Both the position numbers and the translations under genes were made by a program. Shown here in pieces: positions 43,646 to 52,291 of a stretch of DNA of 64,000 nucleotides. The notes beneath the pieces were generated by a model. That model worked only from the letters and a program-made list of their open reading frames with translations, was not told where the DNA came from and made no database searches. The first letter of the stretch is position 1. Every line of letters starts with the position of its first letter. Location of the stretch: IMG/VR virus record IMGVR_UViG_3300023174_007844, positions 1 through 64,000 of that record. One strand, 5' to 3'. Source of the stretch: a virus.

Positions 43646-43998
43646 TTGATTTCTCTTATTTTATCAAAAATTTTATTCCAATTATTGTCATCAACTAAAT
43701 CAATAGTAAATTCTTCTTCTTCACCTGTGTCGTGATTTATGCTATGCCATAAACCTTGCAAATTCCATATTTTGATATCAAGAGATGAATCAGTGTTATT
43801 TATATTCCATTCTAAAATGACATCATCTCCAACAGCAAATATTTTGGGCAAAGATAAATCTCTGGGATAATTTTTGGTCAAGAAATCAGAAAGCAAAACC
43901 AAATCTTCAGTGTAAAGTTCAGTGTATTCATTTGCTATCCAACCATTTGAAAATATTTCTTCAAACCTATCCCAAAAGTAAGTGAATTTTTCTTTCAT
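43642..43998 (-). CDS. Hypothetical protein
   Basis: 118 aa, tryptophan-rich (TYFWDRFEEIFSNGWIANEY; DIKIWNLQGLWHSINHD). 4-nt overlaps on both sides. Not recognised. Confidence 0.7.
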   Translation of the reverse strand: MKEKFTYFWDRFEEIFSNGWIANEYTELYTEDLVLLSDFLTKNYPRDLSLPKIFAVGDDVILEWNINNTDSSLDIKIWNLQGLWHSINHDTGEEEEFTIDLVDDNNWNKIFDKIREIK

Positions 43999-44210
43999 TC
44001 TTGATTTACTTTCTTGAGAGTGTATTTTGCTTCCATAGGTAATATAAGAAATTTTATCTCCATCCAGTCAGTTTCACCAGATTGATGCTTTACTTTATTC
44101 TGTAGCTTATTATCCTGAAATCTCCAATAAGTGGTATTTTTCTCATCTTTCACACACAGAATATGCCCAGAATTTAAAATTTCAATTACCTGTGTTGGAA
44201 TAGGAAGCAT
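43995..44210 (-). CDS. Small hypothetical protein
   Basis: 71 aa, beta-type composition (GHILCVKDEKNTTYWRFQDN; WMEIKFLILPMEAKYTL). One-base overlap with upstream gene, 4-nt with downstream. Not recognised. Confidence 0.68.
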   Translation of the reverse strand: MLPIPTQVIEILNSGHILCVKDEKNTTYWRFQDNKLQNKVKHQSGETDWMEIKFLILPMEAKYTLKKVNQE

Positions 44211-44479
44211 TAATCAACCTCAAAACTTTTCCTAAATGTTTCTCTAACATTTTGATCCCACAACAATTCAGATGCAAAACCAAGAGTACCAGAGTCAAAA
44301 TGAATCCAAACAGTTTTACCATCATCAGAAAGACTTACTTCTATAATATCATTTTTATTGTGTTGAAATTCTTCACAACAAATATGGGCAATTTCTTGTA
44401 AATATTTTTTGAATCTAACAAAACTATAAATACGCCCTCTTACATATTGTTCACTTAATATCTTTGGATCAGCTTCCAT
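44210..44479 (-). CDS. Small hypothetical protein
   Basis: 89 aa. A helical first half with a CC pair (YLQEIAHICCEEFQHNKND) and a beta segment (IIEVSLSDDGKTVWIHFDSG). Overlaps the upstream membrane gene by 11 nt. Not recognised. Confidence 0.68.
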   Translation of the reverse strand: MEADPKILSEQYVRGRIYSFVRFKKYLQEIAHICCEEFQHNKNDIIEVSLSDDGKTVWIHFDSGTLGFASELLWDQNVRETFRKSFEVD

Positions 44480-44669
44480 TTAACACTCGCAATGATAAGA
44501 AAAACAAAGCACTCAACATCCCACTAATAATTAGTAAAGAAGAAGTGAATTGTAAAAAAGATCGATCTTTTACAACCACAGTCTTATATGCCCCTATGAG
44601 AAAGTAAGACCAACTCATAAGAGCAAATAAAAAGACAATGGATAGAATTATAATCTTAATATTTTCCAT
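44469..44669 (-). CDS. Small two-span membrane protein
   Basis: 66 aa with two hydrophobic segments (IIILSIVFLFALMSWSYFLI and SLLIISGMLSALFFL) separated by a short basic loop. Overlaps the Tad2-like gene by 14 nt. Function unknown. Confidence 0.7.
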   Translation of the reverse strand: MENIKIIILSIVFLFALMSWSYFLIGAYKTVVVKDRSFLQFTSSLLIISGMLSALFFLSLRVLNGS

Positions 44670-45201
44670 CTTTTATGTCCTGTTGATGTTTATCCACTTC
44701 TGCCACAACATCAACACTTTCCCAATCATCAGCAATTAAATCTAAATAAATAAGCTTGCCGTATCTAGCATATTTACCAACACCCCAATCAGGATGCCAA
44801 CTTTTACGTCTGATTGTTTTTCCGGCATTTAAATCATCCAATACATCTTTGAATAATTTATTTGGAACCACAACCCAATCTTCAGCAAAAAGATCTTCAG
44901 TGGTGATTGTAGATTCTGCGTGATCATATTTTTTAGGAAATAATGTAAGACTAGGGTTGCCTTCTCTTGACATCATTTTGCCATGCCCTAACATTTTGAT
45001 AGCCCAATTGATATCTCTCTTAAGCTCGATATTATTCACCTTAAGAAAACTATCAAAATTACTTCCAATATGCTTGTTCTCTAAAGCATAAGGCAAATAA
45101 TCTTCACCTGGATCGATATAATTCATAGCTGCCTTATTCAATTTTGCTTTTTTAATTTCGACATCATAAAAATATTTTTGATTTTTAGGTAATTTATCCA
45201 T
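44656..45201 (-). CDS. Tandem-duplicated Tad2-like (DUF2829) protein, putative Thoeris anti-defence
   Basis: 181 aa. Two copies of the same pattern follow a 60-aa N-terminal extension: copy 1 INWAIKMLGHGKMMSREG...TTEDLFAEDWVVV, copy 2 LFKDVLDDLNAGKTIRRKSW...LIYLDLIADDWESV. Each has the 'G-K-..-R' turn and the D-L-.-A-.-DW end of Tad2. Known Tad2 acts as an oligomer, so an internal duplication could fix two subunits in one chain (inference). Leads the accessory unit behind its own -10 box. Confidence 0.72.
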   Translation of the reverse strand: MDKLPKNQKYFYDVEIKKAKLNKAAMNYIDPGEDYLPYALENKHIGSNFDSFLKVNNIELKRDINWAIKMLGHGKMMSREGNPSLTLFPKKYDHAESTITTEDLFAEDWVVVPNKLFKDVLDDLNAGKTIRRKSWHPDWGVGKYARYGKLIYLDLIADDWESVDVVAEVDKHQQDIKDGKY

Positions 45202-45206
45202 ATCTT

Positions 45207-45212
45207 ATAATA
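45207..45212 (-). promoter_or_regulatory. -10 box 5 nt before the ATG (leaderless candidate)
   Basis: Minus strand GG-TATTAT, spacer AAGAT, then ATG at 45201. Just downstream of the terminator at 45222-45254. Confidence 0.6.
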
Positions 45213-45221
45213 CCATAAAAA

Positions 45222-45254
45222 AATGAACTTGTAAGAAATCCTTACAAGTTCATT
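45222..45254 (-). terminator. Intrinsic terminator
   Basis: AATGAACTTGTAAG/CTTACAAGTTCATT, 14-bp perfect stem, 5-nt loop; A-run at 45216-45223 gives the U-tract on the minus transcript. Ends the secreted FnIII-like gene. Confidence 0.88.
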
Positions 45255-45272
45255 AACACAAAAACAATCTAT

Positions 45273-47972
45273 CTATAATAATTTAACATCAGGGAAGCTT
45301 GTCAATACCTCAAATCCCATGTTGTCCCAGTGTCTTTCATCAGCAAAAGGTCTGAAATTAATCCAATATGAGTTTTCAGGACCATAAGTTCTAACTTCAC
45401 CAATTTCATTCCATGTATGGTAGATCAAGTGAGCAAAATTAACATTTATATCTTCGAATGGAAAATCAACTGGCAAAGTAGAATCAGCTACTAAATAACC
45501 ATCTTCAATTGCCACCACTCTATTTTTGGATATATATAAGTCAAATTGTGATCGTCTATCCAATCCTTGCCAAGTTCTATTTAATGGCTCGTTTAATCTT
45601 TGAACACTAGGTCTGAAGAAAATATCACCTTCAAATAAACCTGTAGTTGGATTTTTTGAAGCTCTGTAAATTATTGCACCAGAACGAGTAGTACAATAAG
45701 CATCCATCAATTTTGTAAGTTTATTTTTTGAATCTTGACTTACCCACCAATAATCTGGGTTGAAATCAATATTATCTAATACTTTCAATGTGTCAGAAGT
45801 AAGTTCATACTCATTGACACCACCAAAGTCAGCAAATCTAATCCAAGTTGATCTAGGTACAGCTCCAGTATTCATAGTAAAAGCTGGAAATTTACCATTG
45901 TCATTAAAATTAGCAGTCCATTTTATTTCAGTAAAAGAAGGTTGATCATTAATAGAATTCACTTTGAATGTACCAACTTTATATTCAGTGCGATAATCAA
46001 CTCTTCTATAAGGCGCTGGTAAATTCCAAGGGGCACTATCTCTTCCAGCAAATTTTACTGGAATATTGTAAGATTTTCTAGAGCCATCTGGATTATAACC
46101 AGTGTCTACATTCATATTGTAACTGTTAGCATTTATTGCCCATCTGAATAATTTACCAGATAATGTATTTTGTGCAATTTTGTCAGCTGCTTTACCAGAA
46201 TATACTACTTCTCCAGCAGGCAACAAAAGAATATCACACCATCTTCTGCCACTAAAATGGGGATCAACTTCAAATGTCAGGTGTAATACTTTGCCACCAG
46301 ATATATTTGCAGTTTTCTTCGGGCTCATCAGCATCACGCCATTACTAACGTGTGATGGAGTTGATGATTGACCCAAGGTTCCACCATCATATATAGTGTC
46401 CATAAAGTGAGAACCCATTAAGAATACGGTTGAAGCAGATGTATCAAGATCATCTAAGAAGAATGACCATTTATCGTTTTCATACCATCTTAAAATGACA
46501 TCACTTTTGTTCCAATATTGCCAATTTCTTCCAAATCTTTGTTCTACTACATCTAACTTTTGTGGCATTTGAACAATCGGTTGGAAGTTTCTAAAGTTGT
46601 CAAAGAATACTTGTTCACCAGCTAAAGTTTTTTGAATTGTGGTTACTTTATATGGTGCTGATTTTGTAAGTACTATTGGATTATTAGATGGATCTCCGTG
46701 ACCATTTACTCCAGCATGAACTTCACCACTTGGACCACTTGCACCAGGACCTATCACGCCATCAATTTGTTGATATGGACCAAACTTATCTAATGCTTCA
46801 ACAATAAGATTATATGATTGGTTGCTTGTCAAACCATTCATTTCAACCATATTATAGCCTGAAGAATATTTAACAGTATTTGGATTATTTTCTACATAAA
46901 CTTTATAGTCTGCAGCACCAGGAACCAAATCAAATTTTACAACAACACTGTCATCGTTTGGAGTGTATCCTGTAATATTAACAGGAGTTGAAATTGGATC
47001 TGGTGGACCAAATCTTGTTATTATATCTGCTGCTGGGCCAAATGTTTCTTGCACTGTAAAATGATTTTTATTCACAGAAGCAACAACATATCTGTAAGTT
47101 TTGCCAGATATTACATCTTTGTCTATGTAATATTGAGACCATAAATTGGCTGCAATTAAAGTTCCATCTCTGTAAATATTATATGCATTTGGAGAGTCCT
47201 GGCCATTAATTTGTTGATCTTGCCACTTTATGAAATTTCTTGGCTTTCCATTATTCCATTCAGGGACAGCAACATATTTGCCAGGAGTTGATGGAGGTCT
47301 AGTAGTCCATCCGAAATTATAGTTAGGAGCAAATTCACCTCTTGCTAAACTTAAAGCAGAAGGCAAAGATTCTAATCCATTTTTATCAACTGCGGTAACT
47401 GTATATGTCCAGCCTTCACCAAACACCAATTGACTTACTGTAAATGAATTAGTATTCGAAGAACCAATTTTTTGACTGTATCTGTAAATATTGTAGGATA
47501 CAGCTTCAGGACTAGGATCCCAAACTAACTGATCATAAGCACCATTATTCCACAAACCAAATGTTCGTAAATTGACAGGAGCTTCGGGATTCTTCAGAAC
47601 TAATAATGGAATAATTGCAGTGGAAACATTTGACATCTGCAAAAAACCAGATGGTACAACACCACAAACATAGTAATCCCATTTGTCACGGTATTTTACA
47701 TTTCTATCAATGAAAATATTCTCGTTATTTACAAGTTTCGCATAAGGCTTATAATAATCAGGTTTGGTACCTTGACCAACCTTATAAATAAAATAACGAG
47801 TGCATTTAGGTATTAAGTCCCATCTTAATTTGACGTGATAATTAGATGGAGTACCCACGCAGTAGCACAATTCTACTTGAGAAGAAAAATTCTTTACTTG
47901 TGGTGGTTTTTGAGCCCACGCACAGGAAACAAATGTGTATAAAAACACAAATAAAACAATAGCTTTCTTCAT
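45273..47972 (-). CDS. Large secreted protein with fibronectin-III-like repeats
   Basis: 899 aa from the ATG at 47972, with SD GGGGAGG. Signal peptide KKAIVLFVFLYTFVSCAWAQ; the FVSC also partly resembles a lipobox. About four FnIII-like units occupy residues 30-420, recognisable by repeated 'I-x-W-D/x..G...YNIYR' (e.g. LRWDLIPKCTRYFIYKVGQG, DAYNIYRDGTLIAAN) and a Gly-rich linker near 425. The C-terminal ~450 aa form a separate beta-rich domain (YWNKSDVILRWYENDKWSFF; MNVDTGYNPDGSR). Unusual phage cargo: perhaps a surface-modifying adhesin or host-derived gene. Confidence 0.8.
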   Translation of the reverse strand: MKKAIVLFVFLYTFVSCAWAQKPPQVKNFSSQVELCYCVGTPSNYHVKLRWDLIPKCTRYFIYKVGQGTKPDYYKPYAKLVNNENIFIDRNVKYRDKWDYYVCGVVPSGFLQMSNVSTAIIPLLVLKNPEAPVNLRTFGLWNNGAYDQLVWDPSPEAVSYNIYRYSQKIGSSNTNSFTVSQLVFGEGWTYTVTAVDKNGLESLPSALSLARGEFAPNYNFGWTTRPPSTPGKYVAVPEWNNGKPRNFIKWQDQQINGQDSPNAYNIYRDGTLIAANLWSQYYIDKDVISGKTYRYVVASVNKNHFTVQETFGPAADIITRFGPPDPISTPVNITGYTPNDDSVVVKFDLVPGAADYKVYVENNPNTVKYSSGYNMVEMNGLTSNQSYNLIVEALDKFGPYQQIDGVIGPGASGPSGEVHAGVNGHGDPSNNPIVLTKSAPYKVTTIQKTLAGEQVFFDNFRNFQPIVQMPQKLDVVEQRFGRNWQYWNKSDVILRWYENDKWSFFLDDLDTSASTVFLMGSHFMDTIYDGGTLGQSSTPSHVSNGVMLMSPKKTANISGGKVLHLTFEVDPHFSGRRWCDILLLPAGEVVYSGKAADKIAQNTLSGKLFRWAINANSYNMNVDTGYNPDGSRKSYNIPVKFAGRDSAPWNLPAPYRRVDYRTEYKVGTFKVNSINDQPSFTEIKWTANFNDNGKFPAFTMNTGAVPRSTWIRFADFGGVNEYELTSDTLKVLDNIDFNPDYWWVSQDSKNKLTKLMDAYCTTRSGAIIYRASKNPTTGLFEGDIFFRPSVQRLNEPLNRTWQGLDRRSQFDLYISKNRVVAIEDGYLVADSTLPVDFPFEDINVNFAHLIYHTWNEIGEVRTYGPENSYWINFRPFADERHWDNMGFEVLTSFPDVKLL

Positions 47973-48043
47973 TTTCAACCTCCCCAGGTTTATTTTTTGG
48001 TTAGAGAGCTATTGTTTTATTCTTGATTTAATAGGGTGATACT

Positions 48044-48277
48044 TTATAAATTATTGAATTCTACCTCTTCATAAATCTCCCAAACAGGTCCAGCATTATT
48101 CAAAATATGCTGATGGAGACGGATAAATTCTTCCCAATTGTAATAAAATTCATTACCCATACTATCCATCAATTTTTCTTCAACACGATAGATATAATAA
48201 TCTTCAGGCCACTTTCTAGATCTTGTCTTCAATCCTAATGCAATTAATGGACGGGTAATTTGACTAAACAACTTCAC
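48044..48277 (-). CDS. Small hypothetical protein
   Basis: 77 aa using GTG at 48277, chosen because GGAG lies 7 nt upstream; a TTG start at 48292 is the alternative. Basic N-terminus (KLFSQITRPLIALGLKTRSR) and aromatic C-terminus. Overlaps the exonuclease gene by 14 nt. Not recognised. Confidence 0.62.
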   Translation of the reverse strand: MKLFSQITRPLIALGLKTRSRKWPEDYYIYRVEEKLMDSMGNEFYYNWEEFIRLHQHILNNAGPVWEIYEEVEFNNL

Positions 48278-48821
48278 GACTTTTCTCCACAATATGTTTC
48301 AAAACGATTGCAGCATTATAAGCATCCCAATAAGGATCGTGCTTCTCTCCAACAAACTTTAATCCCAACTCTGCCAAAGATCGTTCTAGCCCATTATTGT
48401 AAGGCTTTCCCATAACCAAACTATAGAGCAAAGATATATTTAAGTATTCATTAGAGAAAGGATATCTACATTGTTTCTCACGACATTCACTATACATTTT
48501 CTCATCATCATTACCCCAAGCAGCACAAGGTATAGATTTTGAGTTAAGATCTTTCATAACCATCTTGCACATATCACCAAAATCTTCGCCATTATCAGCT
48601 TGCTCTTTTGTAATTCCAGTGATTCTAGTGCAATATTCAGAAATTTCACTTCTTATGGGCTTGCAAACAATATTGAAATTGCCAGATATTTCTAAAGTTT
48701 TCATATCCAAAATGCAAGCCCCAAGAGCTATTACTTCACGATATTTATGAAAATTCTCCCGCCCTTCCCAACAAGTAGCTTCAAGATCAAATATTACAAT
48801 TCGATCACAATTGAAAGTCAT
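48264..48821 (-). CDS. DEDD-family 3'-5' exonuclease (RNase T/ERI1-like)
   Basis: 185 aa. ExoI: RIVIFDLEATCWEG (D-x-E). ExoII region: AAWGNDDEKMYSEC. ExoIII: KHDPYWDAYNAAIVLKHI (H...D), i.e. DEDDh type. The SEYCTRITGITKEQADNG stretch is typical of ERI1/KapD-like RNA exonucleases. Overlaps the Fic gene by 17 nt, suggesting coordinated expression. Confidence 0.85.
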   Translation of the reverse strand: MTFNCDRIVIFDLEATCWEGRENFHKYREVIALGACILDMKTLEISGNFNIVCKPIRSEISEYCTRITGITKEQADNGEDFGDMCKMVMKDLNSKSIPCAAWGNDDEKMYSECREKQCRYPFSNEYLNISLLYSLVMGKPYNNGLERSLAELGLKFVGEKHDPYWDAYNAAIVLKHIVEKSREVV

Positions 48822-49434
48822 TAAGTAAATTTCCCATCTTCAAATCTGACAATATCCTATCATAATCCAAAGTGTTGTTTGCCCAATAACTATCACGGAA
48901 ATATTGAATAGAATCGTAATATTCTGCACGATCATCAAAGTGAATAATTACGGGACATTCTCCAACATCGTTTAATACCTTCTGTAACAACAATCTTCCA
49001 GTACGACCATTGCCATCTATGAAAGGATGAATTACCTCAAAGAAATGATGAATATACAAAGCAGCATCAAGAGGATTAACTACACCATTCTCAACTTCTT
49101 TCATTATGTCTTTGGCAAATTTGTACCATCGTTCCATAAGAGTAGGAATTATCATATGGTTTGGACATAATTCATGACCAATATAAACATCTTCTTTACG
49201 ATATTGCCCAGAACTATTTCTTTCCTCAAAATAAGGAATACCACGAGTGAGAAATCTATGAATGTCTAATGGAGTACTAGCATTTAATTCCCAGCCATCA
49301 GACAAAGCAAAATTCAAAGCCTGAAGATGATTATCATACATATGACAACCAGGATAATTACCCAGATAACCTGGCTGAGGATCAATCAAATTACTCTCAC
49401 AAATAAAAATATGTTTCCAAGATTTAACAAACAT
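48805..49434 (-). CDS. Fic-domain protein
   Basis: 209 aa. The Fic core HPFIDGNGRTGRLLLQKVLND (about residues 134-154) is a perfect HPFxDGNGRxxR, so nucleotidyl transfer (usually AMPylation) is expected. Upstream RNSSGQYRKEDVYIG is the common Fic loop. No clear inhibitory (S/T)xxxE(G/N) helix is seen in the chain, so autoinhibition is not evident. SD GAGGTG. May modify a host protein during infection. Confidence 0.88.
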   Translation of the reverse strand: MFVKSWKHIFICESNLIDPQPGYLGNYPGCHMYDNHLQALNFALSDGWELNASTPLDIHRFLTRGIPYFEERNSSGQYRKEDVYIGHELCPNHMIIPTLMERWYKFAKDIMKEVENGVVNPLDAALYIHHFFEVIHPFIDGNGRTGRLLLQKVLNDVGECPVIIHFDDRAEYYDSIQYFRDSYWANNTLDYDRILSDLKMGNLLNDFQL

Positions 49435-49540
49435 TTCTACACCTCAAAAGCTTAATATCATATAAAAGCAAACACAACAATATAACAGAATATATTAATG
49501 TGATACAAAATTTAAATCACAACTAGAGAAGGAGAAAATT

Positions 49541-49735
49541 ATGTCCATCTTATCAAACATATTAAAGAAAGCTGCCGGAGTACCAGAAGTTAATCTTAAT
49601 AAACTTCCATTTGCAAACAAAATTGTAGGAGACTGGGAAACTAAAAGCATGGAAGACCTTGTCAAACAACTTCCAAAAGAAACTATCCACAGACTTATCG
49701 ACGTTTGTAATAATGAACTTAAAACAAGAAGTTGA
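49541..49735 (+). CDS. Small hypothetical protein
   Basis: 64 aa with SD AGAAGGAG. Amphipathic helices (MSILSNILKKAAGVPEVN; MEDLVKQLPKETIHRLIDVC). Its TGA overlaps a TTG start of the next mini-gene. Not recognised. Confidence 0.7.
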   Translation: MSILSNILKKAAGVPEVNLNKLPFANKIVGDWETKSMEDLVKQLPKETIHRLIDVCNNELKTRS

Positions 49736-49806
49736 AAATAGTTAGAAGATTATTTGTTTTCTTTGTAATCGGTTTCATCACTTATCTTTTATTATCAATG
49801 AAATAA
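49732..49806 (+). CDS. Membrane micropeptide (TTG start)
   Basis: 24 aa, MKIVRRLFVFFVIGFITYLL...: two Arg then one membrane span. The start TTG overlaps the upstream stop (TTGA). Supported by coupling and topology only. Confidence 0.45.
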   Translation: MKIVRRLFVFFVIGFITYLLLSMK

Positions 49807-49828
49807 AAGATTTATCTGGAGGGAAAGT

Positions 49829-49918
49829 ATGAACGACAAAGATAGAAAACGTGATGCTTTATTTGTAATCTTATATAGCATTATAGGATACTTGATTATT
49901 CTCATAGCAACAAGATAA
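49829..49918 (+). CDS. Membrane micropeptide
   Basis: 29 aa with a strong SD (GGAGGGAAAGT-ATG). Charged start NDKDRKRD then one hydrophobic span (ALFVILYSIIGYLIILIA). The SD makes it more credible than its size suggests. Confidence 0.6.
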   Translation: MNDKDRKRDALFVILYSIIGYLIILIATR

Positions 49919-49964
49919 TAATTTGTAAAAGGTTATAAATTATAAAATTATAAATAAATAAATT

Positions 49965-50993
49965 ATGTTAAGAATTTCTACATCTGCTTGTTTATCATAT
50001 GCTAAACTTTGTGACTCATATGGATATTATGAACAAGCAGATTTTTATGAAAATTTAGTAAATGTAAGATTGTCTCAATTAAATTACGATTACGAAAAAC
50101 AACCAGCTTGGATTAAGGAACAATCAGCTCCTGAAAAAGCTTTCTTTCAAACATTACAATATCCATATAAATTATTAGAAAAATCAAACGCTTCTGCAAA
50201 ACAAAAAGATCTCATAACAGATGCTGCGTTTGGTTCTATGGATGCGTTTGATGTAGCATTCACCTCTCCACAAGCAATTCAAGCTGCAAGAAAAGCAAAA
50301 GATTTAGCAACCTTAATAAAGAATAATCCAGCTGCAGCAGAATCTGCAAAAAAAGCAGCTACACAAATTTCCACCAAAATACCAATATTAAGTAAACTTA
50401 TTTCAATAACACCTTTTATAGGCGTTTTAATTAATCTTTATTTGTCAAGACAAGAGATAGCAAAATATTTTGACCTTATCAATAATGGAAAATTTGATGA
50501 AATTTGGAATGATCCTGAAGAAAGATCCAAATTTATTGAAATCGTAATAATGACAATTGCAGGTGCTTTAACACTACCTGTTGTTGCAGCTATACCTGTA
50601 TATGGACAAATTATGTTTGCCACAGGAACAGCTTTATATGCTGTTTCAAGCACACTTACTTTAGGTCGCACAGCTATTGACGCTTATTTAGTAGGTACAG
50701 GTGAAAAAAATTCTGTAACTGAAGCAATTAGTAAAGATGATTATTCTTTAGAACAAAATGAAATAGTTGGAATATTACAAGGCACAAGTCAAGATATTAA
50801 AGACGCTGTCAAAATTGCAGCAAAACACCTTAAAAATAACCCAGCAGCCAAATATATTGAAATTTTTGCATTACCTGAAATAAAAAATTATCCTTGGATA
50901 CAATCTCACAACACTCCCGAAGATAATCTCAAATATAATAAGTTTATGCAAATATTATCAATTTTAAGAAAATTATCTAAACGCTCTAAATAA
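49965..50993 (+). CDS. Candidate virion/ejected protein with helical leader and membrane segments
   Basis: 342 aa. The leader (LSYAKLCDSYGYYEQADFYE...VRLSQ) fits the shared hairpin. Residues about 125-235 contain hydrophobic segments (ISITPFIGVLINLYL; FIEIVIMTIAGALTLPVVAAI; YGQIMFATGTALYAVSS). A packaged, membrane-active ejection protein is plausible but inferred. No SD; AT-rich TATAAATAAATAAATT precedes the ATG. Confidence 0.68.
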   Translation: MLRISTSACLSYAKLCDSYGYYEQADFYENLVNVRLSQLNYDYEKQPAWIKEQSAPEKAFFQTLQYPYKLLEKSNASAKQKDLITDAAFGSMDAFDVAFTSPQAIQAARKAKDLATLIKNNPAAAESAKKAATQISTKIPILSKLISITPFIGVLINLYLSRQEIAKYFDLINNGKFDEIWNDPEERSKFIEIVIMTIAGALTLPVVAAIPVYGQIMFATGTALYAVSSTLTLGRTAIDAYLVGTGEKNSVTEAISKDDYSLEQNEIVGILQGTSQDIKDAVKIAAKHLKNNPAAKYIEIFALPEIKNYPWIQSHNTPEDNLKYNKFMQILSILRKLSKRSK

Positions 50994-51017
50994 AAAACCC
51001 CCAAGAGGGGGTTTTTT
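50992..51017. terminator. Bidirectional terminator
   Basis: AAAAAACCCCC/GGGGGTTTTTT with AAGA loop, between convergent genes ending at 50993 and 51020. Confidence 0.92.
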
Positions 51018-51019
51018 AT

Positions 51020-52210
51020 TTAGAAAAGTTTTACTTCAAAATCTTCTTCTTCAGATGAATCTCTTGGGATTGTAAAACCATATGTTTTCATAACATATTG
51101 AATTAAATTGTTTGCAATATGTTCGCCCAAATCAATCAGAGCCATGTTATAAAGTTCTTTTTTTGTTATGCCTGGTTTTATAGATCCATTGTTTTTCTTT
51201 CTTGTTAAATATTTTTCCATAGTTTCAATAGGGGTATCAAACAATTTTGCTTTTTTTCTATCAGCATCAATTTCATTTGTTAAGCGCCCTACATTTGAAC
51301 CATCTGTGCCTGTTGCCTTTGGAGCATCAGGTTTTTGTTTTCCTTTCATTAAAGCTGCCGTACCAGCAGCTGAAGCACCAGAAAAAAGCAATGCTGTAAC
51401 TGCAGGACTCATAGTTCTCTTCCAAGGTCCCATGCTATACAAATAACTTCTCATAGGAATTGTGCTGTGTTGAAGTACTTGTTCAATCATATTGTCTGTA
51501 GTGAAAGAATTGTCATACAACATTCCTCTCAATTGCCTTTCGGAAGCAATACTAGCTTTGATTTGGTTTGCATTTTCCATATTTCTTGGAATTCCATACG
51601 TACTACAAACGTGATCTATTGCTGTTTCTATAAGTGCAACATGAGCATCTCTCATCTGAACAAGTTCATTTTCTAAAGGACTTACTAATTGTTCTCTTTC
51701 TCGTGGATGAGCTTCTAACCAATCATCAATTTCATCATCAGCTAAATGATGCATTCTCTTAATTTCTTCAATTCTAGTGTCGTAAAGAGTTTTCCATCTT
51801 GCATATAACTGTGGAAATTCTTTTTGCTTAGATTGGACTTGTCTGTAAGCTGGTTGTAGAGCATTGATGATGCGATCAATTAATCTTGAATTGCTTCTAC
51901 CAACCATTGGATTATGACCACTTACATTTTTTTCATCATCTAATAATTCCAAAACTTCATCATAATCAGGTACAGTTCTCATGCGATCTATAACATTTGG
52001 ACCTCTACTTAAATCACGTACTTGTCTTCTGGCCCTCGCTGATTCATCACCAACTCCACGTATTCTGTCAACAAATCTTCTCCAACCAGTTTGAAATGGA
52101 TTTTGAGCTTCTTTGATTAAGTTGTCAATTTTGTCAGCTGATTTATAATCTCCATCACGATCAGCTTCCATAGCCAATTTTATGTACTTGTTTAATTGAT
52201 TTTCTTGCAT
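51020..52210 (-). CDS. Candidate virion protein with helical leader
   Basis: 396 aa. The leader (NQLNKYIKLAMEADRDGDYK, SADKIDNLIKEAQ) fits the shared hairpin. A basic stretch follows (RARRQVRDLSRGPNV), a helical middle (PAYRQVQSKQKEFPQLYARW), a hydrophobic Gly/Ala segment near residue 265 (AVTALLFSGASAAGTAALM) and an acidic end. Structural or ejected role inferred. Confidence 0.68.
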   Translation of the reverse strand: MQENQLNKYIKLAMEADRDGDYKSADKIDNLIKEAQNPFQTGWRRFVDRIRGVGDESARARRQVRDLSRGPNVIDRMRTVPDYDEVLELLDDEKNVSGHNPMVGRSNSRLIDRIINALQPAYRQVQSKQKEFPQLYARWKTLYDTRIEEIKRMHHLADDEIDDWLEAHPREREQLVSPLENELVQMRDAHVALIETAIDHVCSTYGIPRNMENANQIKASIASERQLRGMLYDNSFTTDNMIEQVLQHSTIPMRSYLYSMGPWKRTMSPAVTALLFSGASAAGTAALMKGKQKPDAPKATGTDGSNVGRLTNEIDADRKKAKLFDTPIETMEKYLTRKKNNGSIKPGITKKELYNMALIDLGEHIANNLIQYVMKTYGFTIPRDSSEEEDFEVKLF

Positions 52211-52291
52211 AATGTATAGTCCTAAAATACAAACTCTCTTATTTTATATTACAGAATATTTCTAACACACCTTTTTAAGTATAAGAAAAGA

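Noticed and set aside
49920-49965. T4-type late promoter (TATAAATA) before the gene at 49965
   Set aside because: The segment is a simple AT-rich run with several overlapping matches, so the match has little weight.
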